This document shows positions 1 through 9,051 of a stretch of DNA of 64,000 bases, in pieces. The stretch comes from Nocardioides baekrokdamisoli (lineage in GTDB: Bacteria; Actinomycetota; Actinomycetes; Propionibacteriales; Nocardioidaceae), in the NCBI RefSeq assembly GCF_003945325.1, contig NZ_AP019307.1, positions 2,542,001 through 2,606,000 of the forward strand. Direction: 5' to 3'. A program made the translations under genes and the position numbers. A model generated the notes under the pieces. That model saw only the letters and a list, made by a program, of their open reading frames with translations, had not been told where the DNA came from and did no database searches. How positions within the stretch are numbered: position 1 is the first letter of the stretch; each line of letters opens with the position of its first letter.

Positions 1-1025
1 GCGGGACCCTGCTCTCATGGCGGGGGGAGGACCGGCTCGACGAGGTCGACATGTCGGACCTGATCGGCCTGCGTGAGGCCAAGTACGCCGCGGAGGTGGC
101 TGCCGCCGGAGGCCATCACCTCGGATTCTCGGGACCTAAGGGATGCGGCAAGACGTCCCTGGCGGAACGGATCCCGTCCATCCTTCCTGATCTCGATCCG
201 GAGGTGTCCGTCGAACTGACAGCCCTGCAGTCTCTTGCCGGGCTCCTCGATCCGGCCCGTGGATTGACGCTGCGCCCTCCGTATTCGGCGCCTCATCACG
301 ACTGCTCGAAGCCGAGTCTCGTCGGAGGAGGGACCGGTCGTGTCCGTCCCGGTCTGCTGTCCCTCACCCACGGCGGCGTCATCCTCCTCGACGAGTTCCC
401 CTTGTTCCGCACGGATGTGATCGATGCGCTCCGGCAACCGTTGGAGAGCGGTGAAGTGACCGTTGCCCGCGGGGATGAGTCCGTGACCCTTCCGGCCCGG
501 AGCATCGTCGTGATGGCATCCAATCCGTGCCCGTGCGGCAACAAGGGCCTGGCGAACGGTGACTGCCGGTGCCGTTCTACCGAGCTGCGTGACTACGAAC
601 GCCGGATCCGCGGACCCCTCCTCGACCGCGTGGACATCACGGTGAGGCTCAATCCGGCGATGGTCGCCGATGCTGCGCTCGCGCCGCTGGAGACGAGCGC
701 GGAGATTCGTCAGCGGGTGGAGGCCGCGCGGCAACGCCAGTCTGAGCGATACCGCGGTTTCGACTGGCGACTCAACGCGCACGTACCAGGGGTGATGTTG
801 CGGAAGAGGTGGCCGCTCCCGTACGAGGCCCAGCGCGAGATCGATCAAGCGATCATGGGCAGCCACCTGAGCCGACGCGGCGGCGTCCGGGTGCATCGGC
901 TGGCGTGGACGGTTGCGGACCTCGCCGAGGTCGATCAGCCGGGGCTGCAGGAGGTTCAGGTCGCCCTGCGCCTGCGTCGTGGTGACTCCCTGCCGGAGCA
1001 TGCGCTGTCGAGGAGGGCAGGGTGA
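1..1025 (+). CDS. comM: ComM/YifB-family AAA+ ATPase, 5' truncated by window edge
   Basis: The frame is open from base 3 and passes through the ATG at 51 without a stop, so the N-terminal Lon-like part lies outside the window. Counting from that internal Met, the P-loop is GPKGCGKTS (residues 28-36), Walker B is VILLDEF (near 112), and a paired-Cys stretch NPCPCGN followed by CRC (near 160) is typical of the Mg-chelatase-like core. The C-terminal helical region contains RRGGVRVHRLAWTVADL, matching the Mg_chelatase C domain. In Vibrio, ComM is a hexameric helicase for branch migration during natural transformation; the same role is inferred here from the adjoining dprA, which overlaps by 4 bp. 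The P-loop has Lys and Cys where Pro and Ala are usual. Confidence 0.93.
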   Translation, partial: GTLLSWRGEDRLDEVDMSDLIGLREAKYAAEVAAAGGHHLGFSGPKGCGKTSLAERIPSILPDLDPEVSVELTALQSLAGLLDPARGLTLRPPYSAPHHDCSKPSLVGGGTGRVRPGLLSLTHGGVILLDEFPLFRTDVIDALRQPLESGEVTVARGDESVTLPARSIVVMASNPCPCGNKGLANGDCRCRSTELRDYERRIRGPLLDRVDITVRLNPAMVADAALAPLETSAEIRQRVEAARQRQSERYRGFDWRLNAHVPGVMLRKRWPLPYEAQREIDQAIMGSHLSRRGGVRVHRLAWTVADLAEVDQPGLQEVQVALRLRRGDSLPEHALSRRAG

Positions 1026-2155
1026 GCCCGGATCGCCTGGCCCGTGTCGCGTTGTCGAAGGTGTTCGAGCCCGGCGATCTCCGGCTACCCGCTCTGCTGG
1101 CTCACTACGGGGCCGCCGACATCGTGTCGCGCCTGGTTGCCGGGAACGACCCCAGGCTGCACGAGGCTTCCGCGGATGTCGGGAGCCGCCTGGCGTCCGT
1201 GAACGCGGCCGCCGACCTGGAACGCGCGGCACAGGCTGGCATCCGGTTCGTCACTCCGGAGGACGATGAGTGGCCCGCTGGGCTGGACGATCTCGACCAC
1301 ATCGAGCCTGTTCAGGAGATGGTGGGCGCTCCAGTCGGACTGTGGGTCCGGGGACCGGCTCGCCTCGGCCGACTGACGCAGTCGGTGGCTGTCGTCGGTG
1401 CCCGAGATGCCACCACGTACGGCTGCAACGTGGCAGCGCAGATCGCCGGCGAGTTGGTCGTCGCGGACCGGCCGGTCGTTTCTGGTGCCGCATTCGGCAT
1501 CGATCGGGCTGCTCATCTCGGTGCGCTCTCGATGCGCGGGACGACCGTGGCGGTGCTGGCATGCGGAGTCGACGTGGCCTATCCGGTCGCCCACGGAAGC
1601 ATGCTCGACGACATCGCCCGGACGGGTGCCGTCGTGTCCGAACTGCCCCCCGGTCAGACCGTGAAACGCCAACGTTTCCTGTCCCGCAACCGACTCATCG
1701 CGGCTTTCTCCGAAGGAGTGGTCGTGGTCGAGGCCGCGATTCGCAGCGGGGCGCTCAACACCGCGACCTGGGCCGATCGGCTGAGCCGACCCGTGATGGC
1801 AGTGCCCGGGCCGATCACCTCTGCGCAGTCGCAAGGGGCTCATGAACTGATCAGGCGAGGCGGCCTGCTCGTCACGCGTGGCGCGGAGGTGCTTGAGGCC
1901 TCCGCACCGATGGGAAGTCACGCGGTCGCCGACCGGAGGGCGGAGGTGCTGCCGCGCGATCGACTGACCCGCCGTGCGAAGCAGGTGATCGACGCGCTCG
2001 AGGTGGACCGGGCCATGACCCTGGAGGAGGTATCGGCCGCAGCTGCGGTCTCGCCGTTGGATGTCGCTGCGGTCCTCCAGCGTGCCGAGGTACGCGGCCT
2101 CGTGGCCCAAGACTGTGGCCGTTGGGTGCTCACCTCGCTGGCGCTCCGGACGTAG
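1022..2155 (+). CDS. dprA: DNA-processing protein DprA
   Basis: DprA loads RecA onto incoming single-stranded DNA in the cytoplasm. The 377-aa protein has the Rossmann-like core: GARDATTYG, then VSGAAFGIDRAAH, VAVLACGVDVAYP, FLSRNRLIAAFSEGVVVVEA and GALNTATWA, followed by VMAVPGP. After about residue 295 a C-terminal winged-helix region (RRAKQVIDAL to GRWVLT) is present, as in many full-length DprA. The GTG start overlaps the comM stop (GTGA), which indicates translational coupling. The length is normal for the family and nothing is missing. Confidence 0.96.
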   Translation: MSPDRLARVALSKVFEPGDLRLPALLAHYGAADIVSRLVAGNDPRLHEASADVGSRLASVNAAADLERAAQAGIRFVTPEDDEWPAGLDDLDHIEPVQEMVGAPVGLWVRGPARLGRLTQSVAVVGARDATTYGCNVAAQIAGELVVADRPVVSGAAFGIDRAAHLGALSMRGTTVAVLACGVDVAYPVAHGSMLDDIARTGAVVSELPPGQTVKRQRFLSRNRLIAAFSEGVVVVEAAIRSGALNTATWADRLSRPVMAVPGPITSAQSQGAHELIRRGGLLVTRGAEVLEASAPMGSHAVADRRAEVLPRDRLTRRAKQVIDALEVDRAMTLEEVSAAAAVSPLDVAAVLQRAEVRGLVAQDCGRWVLTSLALRT

Positions 2156-2156
2156 T

Positions 2157-3101
2157 GTGACTCCTGTGACTGATGAGGCAGGTCTGCTTCCTGAGGCGTT
2201 CGCGCGCCTTCTGGGAGACTATGAACGCCATCTGACGTTCGAGCGCAACATGTCCGACCACAGTGTGCGGGCATACATCGGGGACGTCGCCAGCCTCTTC
2301 GAGCACGCGACCCGCTTCGGCGCCACCGACCCGTCGGACATTGATCTGCGGCTGCTGCGGAGTTGGCTGGCCAAGCAACAGACGATGGGACGGGCGCGTA
2401 CGACCATCGCTCGACGATCGACGGCTGCGCGGACCTTCACCGGCTGGCTCCATCGGACCGGGCGCGTCGCGACCGATCCGGGCGCGTTGCTTGCCTCGCC
2501 GAAGGCTCATCGGGTCCTGCCCCCGGTCCTGCGAGCGGACGAAGCAGAGGCGATGGTCGCGGCCGTGGAGCTCGATCCGGACACCGATGATGCGGCAACG
2601 CTCAGGGACGCGGCGATCCTCGAGATTCTCTACGCGACTGGCATCCGCGTCAGCGAACTCGTCGGGCTCGACCTGAGAGCGATCGACATGGGTCGCCGGA
2701 CCCTGCGGGTCCTCGGCAAGGGCGGCAAGGAGCGTACGGTCCCGTTCGGCGGTCCTGCCTCCAAAGCTCTGGACCGGTGGCTCGAGCGTGGTCGGCCGAC
2801 GTTCCGGAGCCCAGATGCGCCGACGTTGGCTGTGTTCCTGGGGTCTCGCGGCAACCGGATCGACCCTCGGGTCGTACGCCGGGTGGTCAACGATCGGACG
2901 GCAGCCGTTCCGGGCGCCCCTCGGCTGAGCCCCCACGGTCTTCGGCACACGGCGGCCACGCACCTGTTGGAGGGCGGGGCCGATCTCAGATCGGTCCAGG
3001 AGCTGCTCGGGCACTCTTCGCTCTCCACCACCCAGCTCTACACGCACATCAGTTCTGACCGACTACGGCAGGCTTACAAGCAGGCTCACCCGCGCGCATA
3101 G
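2157..3101 (+). CDS. xerC: Tyrosine recombinase XerC
   Basis: Site-specific recombinase expected to resolve chromosome dimers at dif together with XerD. The catalytic set is visible: Arg in TGIRVSELVGLD, Lys in GKGGKERTVPFG, HGLRH, His in LGHSSLSTTQ and the nucleophile Tyr in QLYTHIS. The N-terminal SAM-like DNA-binding domain occupies about residues 10-100. GTG 2157 is chosen because it lies just after the dprA stop and gives 314 aa, near the usual 300; GTG 2166 is also possible. The third gene of a comM-dprA-xerC run, an arrangement common in actinobacteria. Confidence 0.93.
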   Translation: MTPVTDEAGLLPEAFARLLGDYERHLTFERNMSDHSVRAYIGDVASLFEHATRFGATDPSDIDLRLLRSWLAKQQTMGRARTTIARRSTAARTFTGWLHRTGRVATDPGALLASPKAHRVLPPVLRADEAEAMVAAVELDPDTDDAATLRDAAILEILYATGIRVSELVGLDLRAIDMGRRTLRVLGKGGKERTVPFGGPASKALDRWLERGRPTFRSPDAPTLAVFLGSRGNRIDPRVVRRVVNDRTAAVPGAPRLSPHGLRHTAATHLLEGGADLRSVQELLGHSSLSTTQLYTHISSDRLRQAYKQAHPRA

Positions 3102-3131
3102 CCACGGTGGCCCCCAACCGGCCAGCCGACC

Positions 3132-3737
3132 TCATGGGGAATGGAACAGTCGGGTCAGATCGACCTCCAGACCGAACTCCTCGCCAGCCCACAACGGCAG
3201 GAGACGGACGTCGCTCGCGCTGGCGAACAGCGTCAACGGATCGAGATAGTCGTCGCTGGCGTCATCAATCAGCCCCAGGTGCAGGCAGGCGTCGGGATAG
3301 CAGTGCGAACCTCCTAGCTCCATCACCCCGACGACATCACCCGCAGACACCTTCGTCCCTGTCTCAATCTCGGCCGCCACAGGCTCGTACGTGACGCGAC
3401 GGGCGCCGTTGTCGATGACGACGACGCCGCGTCCCGCGAGCTCGCCCGCAAATGTCACCGTTCCTGAGGTGGCGGCACGGACGGCCTGCAGGGGAAGCGC
3501 TCCGAGATCGACGCCACGGTGTCCCGCGCAGTACGCACATCCGGGTGGATCAAACGGGGCGACCACCGGGTGGGGATCGACCGGCCATACGGCCGCAGGA
3601 ACCGGCTCCTCGCCCGCGGCTGCCGCGGCCGACGCGCTGCCGGGGACTCCAGACAGAGCCAGCGCGCCGGCAACGGCAGAGCCGGCGATGGCACGGGGGA
3701 GGAGCCGGATCCTGAGGCCGTGTGACGTCCTTCGCAT
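3132..3737 (-). CDS. Secreted M23-family peptidase (LytM-like)
   Basis: Encodes 201 aa with an N-terminal basic stretch, a hydrophobic segment and a signal-peptidase-like ASA site near residue 35, so it is predicted to be exported. The M23 core is recognised by HRGVDLGA (HxxxD zinc motif), the GTVTFAG beta strand, VTYEPV, GTKVSAGDVVG and the C-terminal CLHLGL. In classical LytM enzymes the last motif is HxH; here the first His is Cys, a variant I believe is common in actinobacterial relatives, so hydrolase activity is uncertain. An alternative ATG at 3755 would add six residues. Convergent with xerC and divergent from rpsB. Probable role: cell-wall remodelling. Confidence 0.85.
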   Translation of the reverse strand: MRRTSHGLRIRLLPRAIAGSAVAGALALSGVPGSASAAAAAGEEPVPAAVWPVDPHPVVAPFDPPGCAYCAGHRGVDLGALPLQAVRAATSGTVTFAGELAGRGVVVIDNGARRVTYEPVAAEIETGTKVSAGDVVGVMELGGSHCYPDACLHLGLIDDASDDYLDPLTLFASASDVRLLPLWAGEEFGLEVDLTRLFHSP

Positions 3738-4043
3738 ACAGCGATCGTGGGGCATCGGTCGGGGAGACCGGAGGGCTGCAGATGAACCTGTGGAGACGCC
3801 CCCGTACCGGGCGTCCTGTGGACGAACTCCGGCGATTGGTGACCCACCCCACGCTGAACTAGGCTGGACCCCGCAACTCGTATGAGTTGACTTCGCACGT
3901 CCGCAGACCACGACGACCCGCCAGGGTCGGTCGCCCGTGGGTGTCGCTCTCAGTCTCCGTGAGGAGTCGGGCGGTACGCAGGCGTCAGGCACAACCGGCA
4001 TCCGCCGGGAGTGAGACAACTGAGAACAATTGGAGAATCTGTC
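3738..4043. other. Divergent intergenic region and probable rpsB leader
   Basis: About 306 bp between the M23 gene (minus) and rpsB (plus), with no credible ORF. A possible rpsB promoter is TTGGTG (3836-3841), an 18-bp spacer and TAGGCT (3860-3865). Downstream lie two short hairpins in what would be the leader, AACTC/GAGTT at 3875-3888 and CGACCC/GGGTCG at 3914-3929. Leader RNA structures upstream of rpsB can serve S2 autoregulation in other bacteria; that role here is only inference. Confidence 0.4.
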
Positions 4044-4922
4044 ATGGCAGTTGTGACCATGCGCCAGCTCCTCGAGAGCGGCGTCCACTTCGGACACCAG
4101 ACCCGTCGCTGGAACCCGAAGATGAAGCGCTTCATCGTCACCGAGCGCAACGGCATCTACATCATCGACCTGCAGCAGTCGCTGGCGTACATCGACCGCT
4201 CGTACGCCTTCGTCAAGGAGACCGTCGCCAAGGGCGGCACGATCCTGTTCGTCGGCACCAAGAAGCAGGCCCAGGAGGCCATCGCTGAGCAGGCGACCCG
4301 CGTCGGCATGCCGTACGTGAACCAGCGCTGGCTCGGTGGCATGCTCACCAACTTCTCGACGATGCACCAGCGGATCAACCGCCTCAAGGAGCTCGAGGAG
4401 ATGGACCTTGAGGGCGGTGGCGCGGCGGTGAACCGCACCAAGAAGGAACTTCTCATGATGAAGCGCGAGAAGATCAAGCTCGAGAAGACTCTCGGCGGTC
4501 TGCGCGACATGACGAAGGTTCCGGCGGCCATCTGGATCGTCGACACCAACAAGGAGCACCTCGCCGTCGAAGAGGCGCGCAAGCTCCGCATCCCGATCAT
4601 CGGCATCCTCGACAGCAACTGCGACCCGGACGCCGTCGACTACGCGATCCCGGGCAACGACGACGCGATCCGCGCCGTCGGTCTACTCACCCGCGTGATC
4701 GCCGACGCCGCTGCCGAGGGCCTCGTCGCCCGCAGCGGTGGCAAGGCTGCCGATGTCGAGCCGCTGGCGGAGTGGGAGAAGGAACTCCTCACCCCGGCCG
4801 CTGACGCTCCGGCCGCTGAGGCCACCGAGGCTCCGGCTGCTGAGGCGACTGAGGCTCCGGCCGCCGAGGCAATCGAGGCTCCGGTGGAGACCCCGGCCGT
4901 CGAGGCCGAGGCTCAGGCCTGA
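4044..4922 (+). CDS. rpsB: 30S ribosomal protein S2
   Basis: Structural protein of the small ribosomal subunit. The start is ATG 4044 ([19 protein letters not shown]), with a GGAGA ribosome binding site at 4032-4036; an upstream in-frame ATG would add a non-homologous tail. Signatures include [43 protein letters not shown] and [19 protein letters not shown]. The 292-aa protein exceeds the bacterial core of about 240-250 aa because of an acidic Ala/Glu/Pro tail after residue ~250, built from an eight-residue repeat. It heads the rpsB-tsf-pyrH-frr-cdsA series. Confidence 0.98.
   Translation: MAVVTMRQLLESGVHFGHQTRRWNPKMKRFIVTERNGIYIIDLQQSLAYIDRSYAFVKETVAKGGTILFVGTKKQAQEAIAEQATRVGMPYVNQRWLGGMLTNFSTMHQRINRLKELEEMDLEGGGAAVNRTKKELLMMKREKIKLEKTLGGLRDMTKVPAAIWIVDTNKEHLAVEEARKLRIPIIGILDSNCDPDAVDYAIPGNDDAIRAVGLLTRVIADAAAEGLVARSGGKAADVEPLAEWEKELLTPAADAPAAEATEAPAAEATEAPAAEAIEAPVETPAVEAEAQA
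4806..4877 (+). repeat. 24-bp coding tandem repeat (3 units) in rpsB tail
   Basis: Three consecutive 24-bp units (4806-4829, 4830-4853, 4854-4877) encode [16 protein letters not shown] and APAAEAIE, followed by a decayed fourth unit. The copies differ mainly at third codon positions. They lie within the low-complexity C-terminal tail of S2. Confidence 0.85.
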
Positions 4923-5022
4923 TTCATTCATCTGGGAGTCGCGGGTGGCCACTAGGCTGCCCGCGACTTTCCGCATGACACCAGCAACAGCCCCACAAAC
5001 TCGTACAAAGAAAAGGACTGTC

Positions 5023-5826
5023 ATGGCTTACACCGCCCAGGACGTCAAGAAGCTCCGCGAGCTGACCCAGGCCGGAATGATGGACTGCAAGAAGGCGCTC
5101 GACGAGGTCGCCGGTGACTTCGAGAAGGCCGTCGAGCTGCTCCGCGTCAAGGGTGCGGCGAAGGCTGCCGCCCGCGCCGCCGAGCGTGAGACCTCGGCCG
5201 GTCTGGTCGCCAGCTCGGGCAACGCCCTCATCAGCCTGCTGGCCGAGACCGACTTCGTCGCCAAGAACGAGGCGTTCATCAGCGCTGCCCAGGCCATCGC
5301 CGAGGCGGCCGACGCCAACAAGGTCGGCGACGCTGAGGCCCTCAAGGCTGTCTCGCTCGGCGACAAGACCGTCGGCGAGACCGTCGACGAGCTGGCTCGC
5401 ACCATCGGCGAGAAGATCGAGCTCGGTCAGGTCGCGTACTTCGACGGCACCACGACCGTCTACCTCCACAAGAAGGCGGCCGACCTGCCGCCGACGCTCG
5501 GCGTACTCGTCGAGTTCGACGGTGACGAGGCCGCGGCCAAGCAGGCTGCCCAGCAGGCTGCCGCGATGAAGGCCCAGTTCCTCACCAGCGACGAGGTTCC
5601 GGCCGACGTCGTCGCCAAGGAGAAGGACGTCCTCACCAAGAAGACGCTCGAGGAGGGCAAGCCGGAGGCTGCCGTCGCCAAGATCGTCGAGGGTCGCATC
5701 GGTGCGTTCTTCAAGGAGATCGTCCTGCTGGAGCAGGAGTCGGTCTTCGAGGCGAAGAAGTCGGTCAAGGCCGTACTCGCCGCTGCGAACACGACTGTGA
5801 GCAAGTTCGCCCGCTTCGAGGTCTGA
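5023..5826 (+). CDS. tsf: Elongation factor Ts
   Basis: Guanine-nucleotide exchange factor that regenerates EF-Tu-GTP. The 267-aa protein begins MAYTAQDVKKLRELTQAGMM (UBA-like N-terminal domain, residues 1-50) and has the EF-Tu-contacting motif TDFVAKNE near residue 80, followed by the coiled and dimerisation domains. ATG 5023 is preceded by a purine-rich A[11 protein letters not shown]hine-Dalgarno region at 5007-5017. Lies 100 bp after rpsB and is followed by a strong terminator, so rpsB-tsf probably form one transcript. Confidence 0.98.
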   Translation: MAYTAQDVKKLRELTQAGMMDCKKALDEVAGDFEKAVELLRVKGAAKAAARAAERETSAGLVASSGNALISLLAETDFVAKNEAFISAAQAIAEAADANKVGDAEALKAVSLGDKTVGETVDELARTIGEKIELGQVAYFDGTTTVYLHKKAADLPPTLGVLVEFDGDEAAAKQAAQQAAAMKAQFLTSDEVPADVVAKEKDVLTKKTLEEGKPEAAVAKIVEGRIGAFFKEIVLLEQESVFEAKKSVKAVLAAANTTVSKFARFEV

Positions 5827-6660
<834 letters not shown>

Positions 6661-6661
6661 A

Positions 6662-6700
6662 GCCTCGATACGCTGCGTTCAGCAGCTACTCGACCAGCGG
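6662..6700. repeat. Degenerate intergenic palindrome between pyrH and frr
   Basis: The 39-bp segment has imperfect inverted arms CTCGATACGCTGC and GCAGCTACTCGA around a short centre. Its wording (CTCGATACGC with TACTCGACCAGCGG) resembles REP-like palindromes that I recall as common in Nocardioides and related genomes. That family link is from memory and has not been verified. Confidence 0.45.
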
Positions 6701-6725
6701 TAGTAGCGAAACAGGGAGAAAAGCT

Positions 6726-7283
6726 GTGATCAACGACATCCTCAACGAAGCCGACGAGAAGATGGGCAAGTCCGTCGACTCGACCCGTGAGGACTTCGCG
6801 ACGATCCGCGCTGGCCGCATCACGCCGACGGTCTTCAACAAGCTGAACGCCGAGTACTACGGCACGCCGACGCCGTTGTCGGCCCTGGCGACCTTCACCT
6901 CGCAGGACGCGCGCACGATCATGATCGCGCCCTTCGACATCTCGGCGATGCCGGCGATCGAGAAGGCGATCCGCGACTCCGACCTCGGCGTCAACCCGTC
7001 CAACGACGGCAAGGTGCTGCGGGCGGTCTTCCCGGAGCTGACCGAGGAGCGCCGCAAGGAGTTCGTCAAGCAGGCCAAGGCTCAGGCTGAACAGGGCCGC
7101 ATCTCGATCCGTCAGGTACGCCAGAAGGCCAAGCAGAACCTCGAGAAGCTCGAGAAGGACGGCGAGGTCGGCAAGGACGACGTCACCGGTGCGGAGAAGA
7201 AGCTCGACGTCGCCACCAAGAAGCACACGGACGCGATCGACGACATGCTCAAGCACAAGGAGGCGGAGCTGCTCGAGGTCTGA
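6726..7283 (+). CDS. frr: Ribosome recycling factor
   Basis: Splits post-termination ribosomes with EF-G. The protein is 185 aa, the standard length, with MGKSVDSTREDFATIRAGR and NKLNAEYYGTPTPL near the N-terminus, IMIAPFDISAMPAIEKAI in the middle and RISIRQVRQKAKQ in the C-terminal helices. GTG 6726 is preceded by an AGGGAGAA ribosome binding site at 6713-6720, about 5 nt away. Sits 65 bp after pyrH, with a degenerate palindrome in the gap. Confidence 0.98.
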   Translation: MINDILNEADEKMGKSVDSTREDFATIRAGRITPTVFNKLNAEYYGTPTPLSALATFTSQDARTIMIAPFDISAMPAIEKAIRDSDLGVNPSNDGKVLRAVFPELTEERRKEFVKQAKAQAEQGRISIRQVRQKAKQNLEKLEKDGEVGKDDVTGAEKKLDVATKKHTDAIDDMLKHKEAELLEV

Positions 7284-7318
7284 GACCTCACACTCCGTCT
7301 TCCACCGACGCATCCTCG

Positions 7319-8206
7319 ATGAGTACGAGCTCCGACGCCCCTGAGGCGAAGAATCATGGCCGGGCTGGCCGGGACATACCACTGGCGTTCGCGACTGCAG
7401 CCGTCCTGGTCGGAGTGATCGCGGCTTCGCTGTTGTTCGTGAAGTCGTTGTTCATCCTGGTTGTCATTGCTGCACTCAGTCTGGCTGTGTGGGAGCTGCG
7501 ACGGGGCCTGCGTGCGGTCGACATCGACCTCCCACAGTTGCCGATCACCGTCGGTGGAGCGGCAATGATCGCCTCGGCGTATGTCTGGGGCGCGAATGCC
7601 CTGGTGACGGCCACCGCGATGACGGCGCTGGGGACCTTGCTGTATCTGTTCCGCCGCGGCGTGCAGGGCTACGTACGCACCGCAACCGCAGCAATCTTCA
7701 CCGTGATCTATCTGCCGTTCCTCGCGGCCTTTGTCGCCATGTTGTTGTCTGAAGGTGGACGTCGCTGGTCGACCGATTCGGACCTGCATGACCTCGGAGT
7801 CCGCGGCGTGGCGACGTTCATCGCCCTCGTCGTCGCCTCCGATGTCGGCGGCTTCGTGGCCGGAGTCCTTCTCGGAAGGCACCCGATGGCGCCGATCATC
7901 TCCCCGAAGAAGTCCTGGGAGGGCTTCGCCGGCTCAGCGATCGCGACCTGCGGTGCGGGCATCGGCCTCGTCATCTGGCTCTTCCACGGGCACTGGTACG
8001 TCGGCGCTCTGCTCGGCGTGATCGCGGTGGCGATGGCGGTGCTCGGTGATCTCGTCGAGTCCGTCATCAAGCGTGACCTCGGCGTCAAGGACATGAGCCA
8101 GATCATTCCCGGCCACGGCGGGATCATGGATCGCCTGGACTCGCTCCTCGCGACGGTCGCGCCGGTCTGGCTCGTCCTCCACTACTGGGTGCTCAAGGGG
8201 CACTGA
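7319..8206 (+). CDS. cdsA: Phosphatidate cytidylyltransferase
   Basis: Integral membrane enzyme making CDP-diacylglycerol from phosphatidate and CTP, precursor of phosphatidylinositol, cardiolipin and phosphatidylethanolamine. The 295-aa sequence has about eight hydrophobic segments and the CDS signature SVIKRDLGVKDMSQIIPGHG followed by GIMDRLDS near residues 242-270. Starts at ATG 7319, 35 bp after frr, without an obvious Shine-Dalgarno, so it may be translated on the frr transcript. Its 3' end is 11 bp from the convergent hydrolase gene. Confidence 0.95.
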   Translation: MSTSSDAPEAKNHGRAGRDIPLAFATAAVLVGVIAASLLFVKSLFILVVIAALSLAVWELRRGLRAVDIDLPQLPITVGGAAMIASAYVWGANALVTATAMTALGTLLYLFRRGVQGYVRTATAAIFTVIYLPFLAAFVAMLLSEGGRRWSTDSDLHDLGVRGVATFIALVVASDVGGFVAGVLLGRHPMAPIISPKKSWEGFAGSAIATCGAGIGLVIWLFHGHWYVGALLGVIAVAMAVLGDLVESVIKRDLGVKDMSQIIPGHGGIMDRLDSLLATVAPVWLVLHYWVLKGH

Positions 8207-8217
8207 ACCGATCTCGG

Positions 8218-9006
8218 TCAATTCGGGTCGACGAGCCTCGCGCCGTCGACGTCCGTCAGGTATGGCTCTGCCCATGCACTGATGATCCGCGCGGCTCGTT
8301 GAGCCTGGCCGTGGGCCGTCATCAGATGGTCGGAACCCTCGAGCGAGACGAAGCTCTTCGGGTGCCGGGCCGCTACGAACAGGGCGCCTGCATTGTCGAT
8401 CCCGACAGTGTCGTCGGTGGGGGAGTGCATGATCAGCAGCGGCCGGTGAAGGTCGCGCACGCACCCCGTCAGGTCTGAGGCGCGTACGTCCTCGACGAAC
8501 GCCTTCTTGAGCGTCAATGCACGGCCGGCGACAAGCCACGGTGAGGACCCGTCCGCCAGTACCTTCCCGACGACGGCGTCGTACATCTTCTCCACGTGTA
8601 CCGGTTCGGAGGGCGCTCCGACAGTCGCGACTGCCTTGACGTCGGGGCAGCGAGCGGCCGCTGCGATCACCGCATCCCCACCGAACGAATGCCCGACCAG
8701 CAGGGTGGCCCGCGTCCCACGGGAGGCCATGAATTCGACCGCGCGGATGGTGTCCTCGACCTTGACGGTGAACGAGCCGTCGCCCCAGTCGCCGCCCGAC
8801 TGTCCGAGCCCTAGGTTGTCGAAGCGGAGCATGCCGATGCCTTCGCTGGCCAGTTGCTTGCAGATCCGGGCCGACGCCGGGAAGTCCTTGCCGAGGGTGA
8901 ACCCGTGGGAGAAGACGCCCCAGCCGCGTACCGGACCCTGCGGTTCATCGATCAGGCCGACGAGTTCGGGACCGACGACGCTGGGGAACGAGACCTTGGT
9001 GCTCAC
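8218..9006 (-). CDS. Alpha/beta hydrolase (OsmC-fusion-type family)
   Basis: Cytoplasmic 262-aa serine hydrolase fold. The nucleophile elbow is GHSFGG (near residue 107), the acid residue probably lies in SPTDDTVGI and the His in GSDHLM. An N-terminal [12 protein letters not shown] supplies the oxyanion region. Similar hydrolases are often fused to a C-terminal OsmC peroxidase-like domain; no OsmC domain is encoded here. The substrate cannot be predicted. GTG 9006 is chosen, with a TAGATT hexamer 6 nt before it suggesting a leaderless transcript. Divergent from rlmN with only 45 bp between. Confidence 0.85.
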   Translation of the reverse strand: MSTKVSFPSVVGPELVGLIDEPQGPVRGWGVFSHGFTLGKDFPASARICKQLASEGIGMLRFDNLGLGQSGGDWGDGSFTVKVEDTIRAVEFMASRGTRATLLVGHSFGGDAVIAAAARCPDVKAVATVGAPSEPVHVEKMYDAVVGKVLADGSSPWLVAGRALTLKKAFVEDVRASDLTGCVRDLHRPLLIMHSPTDDTVGIDNAGALFVAARHPKSFVSLEGSDHLMTAHGQAQRAARIISAWAEPYLTDVDGARLVDPN

Positions 9007-9012
9007 GCGAGA

Positions 9013-9018
9013 AATCTA
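9013..9018 (-). promoter_or_regulatory. -10-like TAGATT before the hydrolase GTG
   Basis: On the minus strand TAGATT is followed by exactly 6 nt and GTG 9006, which fits a leaderless mRNA. Confidence 0.5.
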
Positions 9019-9051
9019 TCGGCGGCACCGTCAGGTGGGACACTGAGCGAC

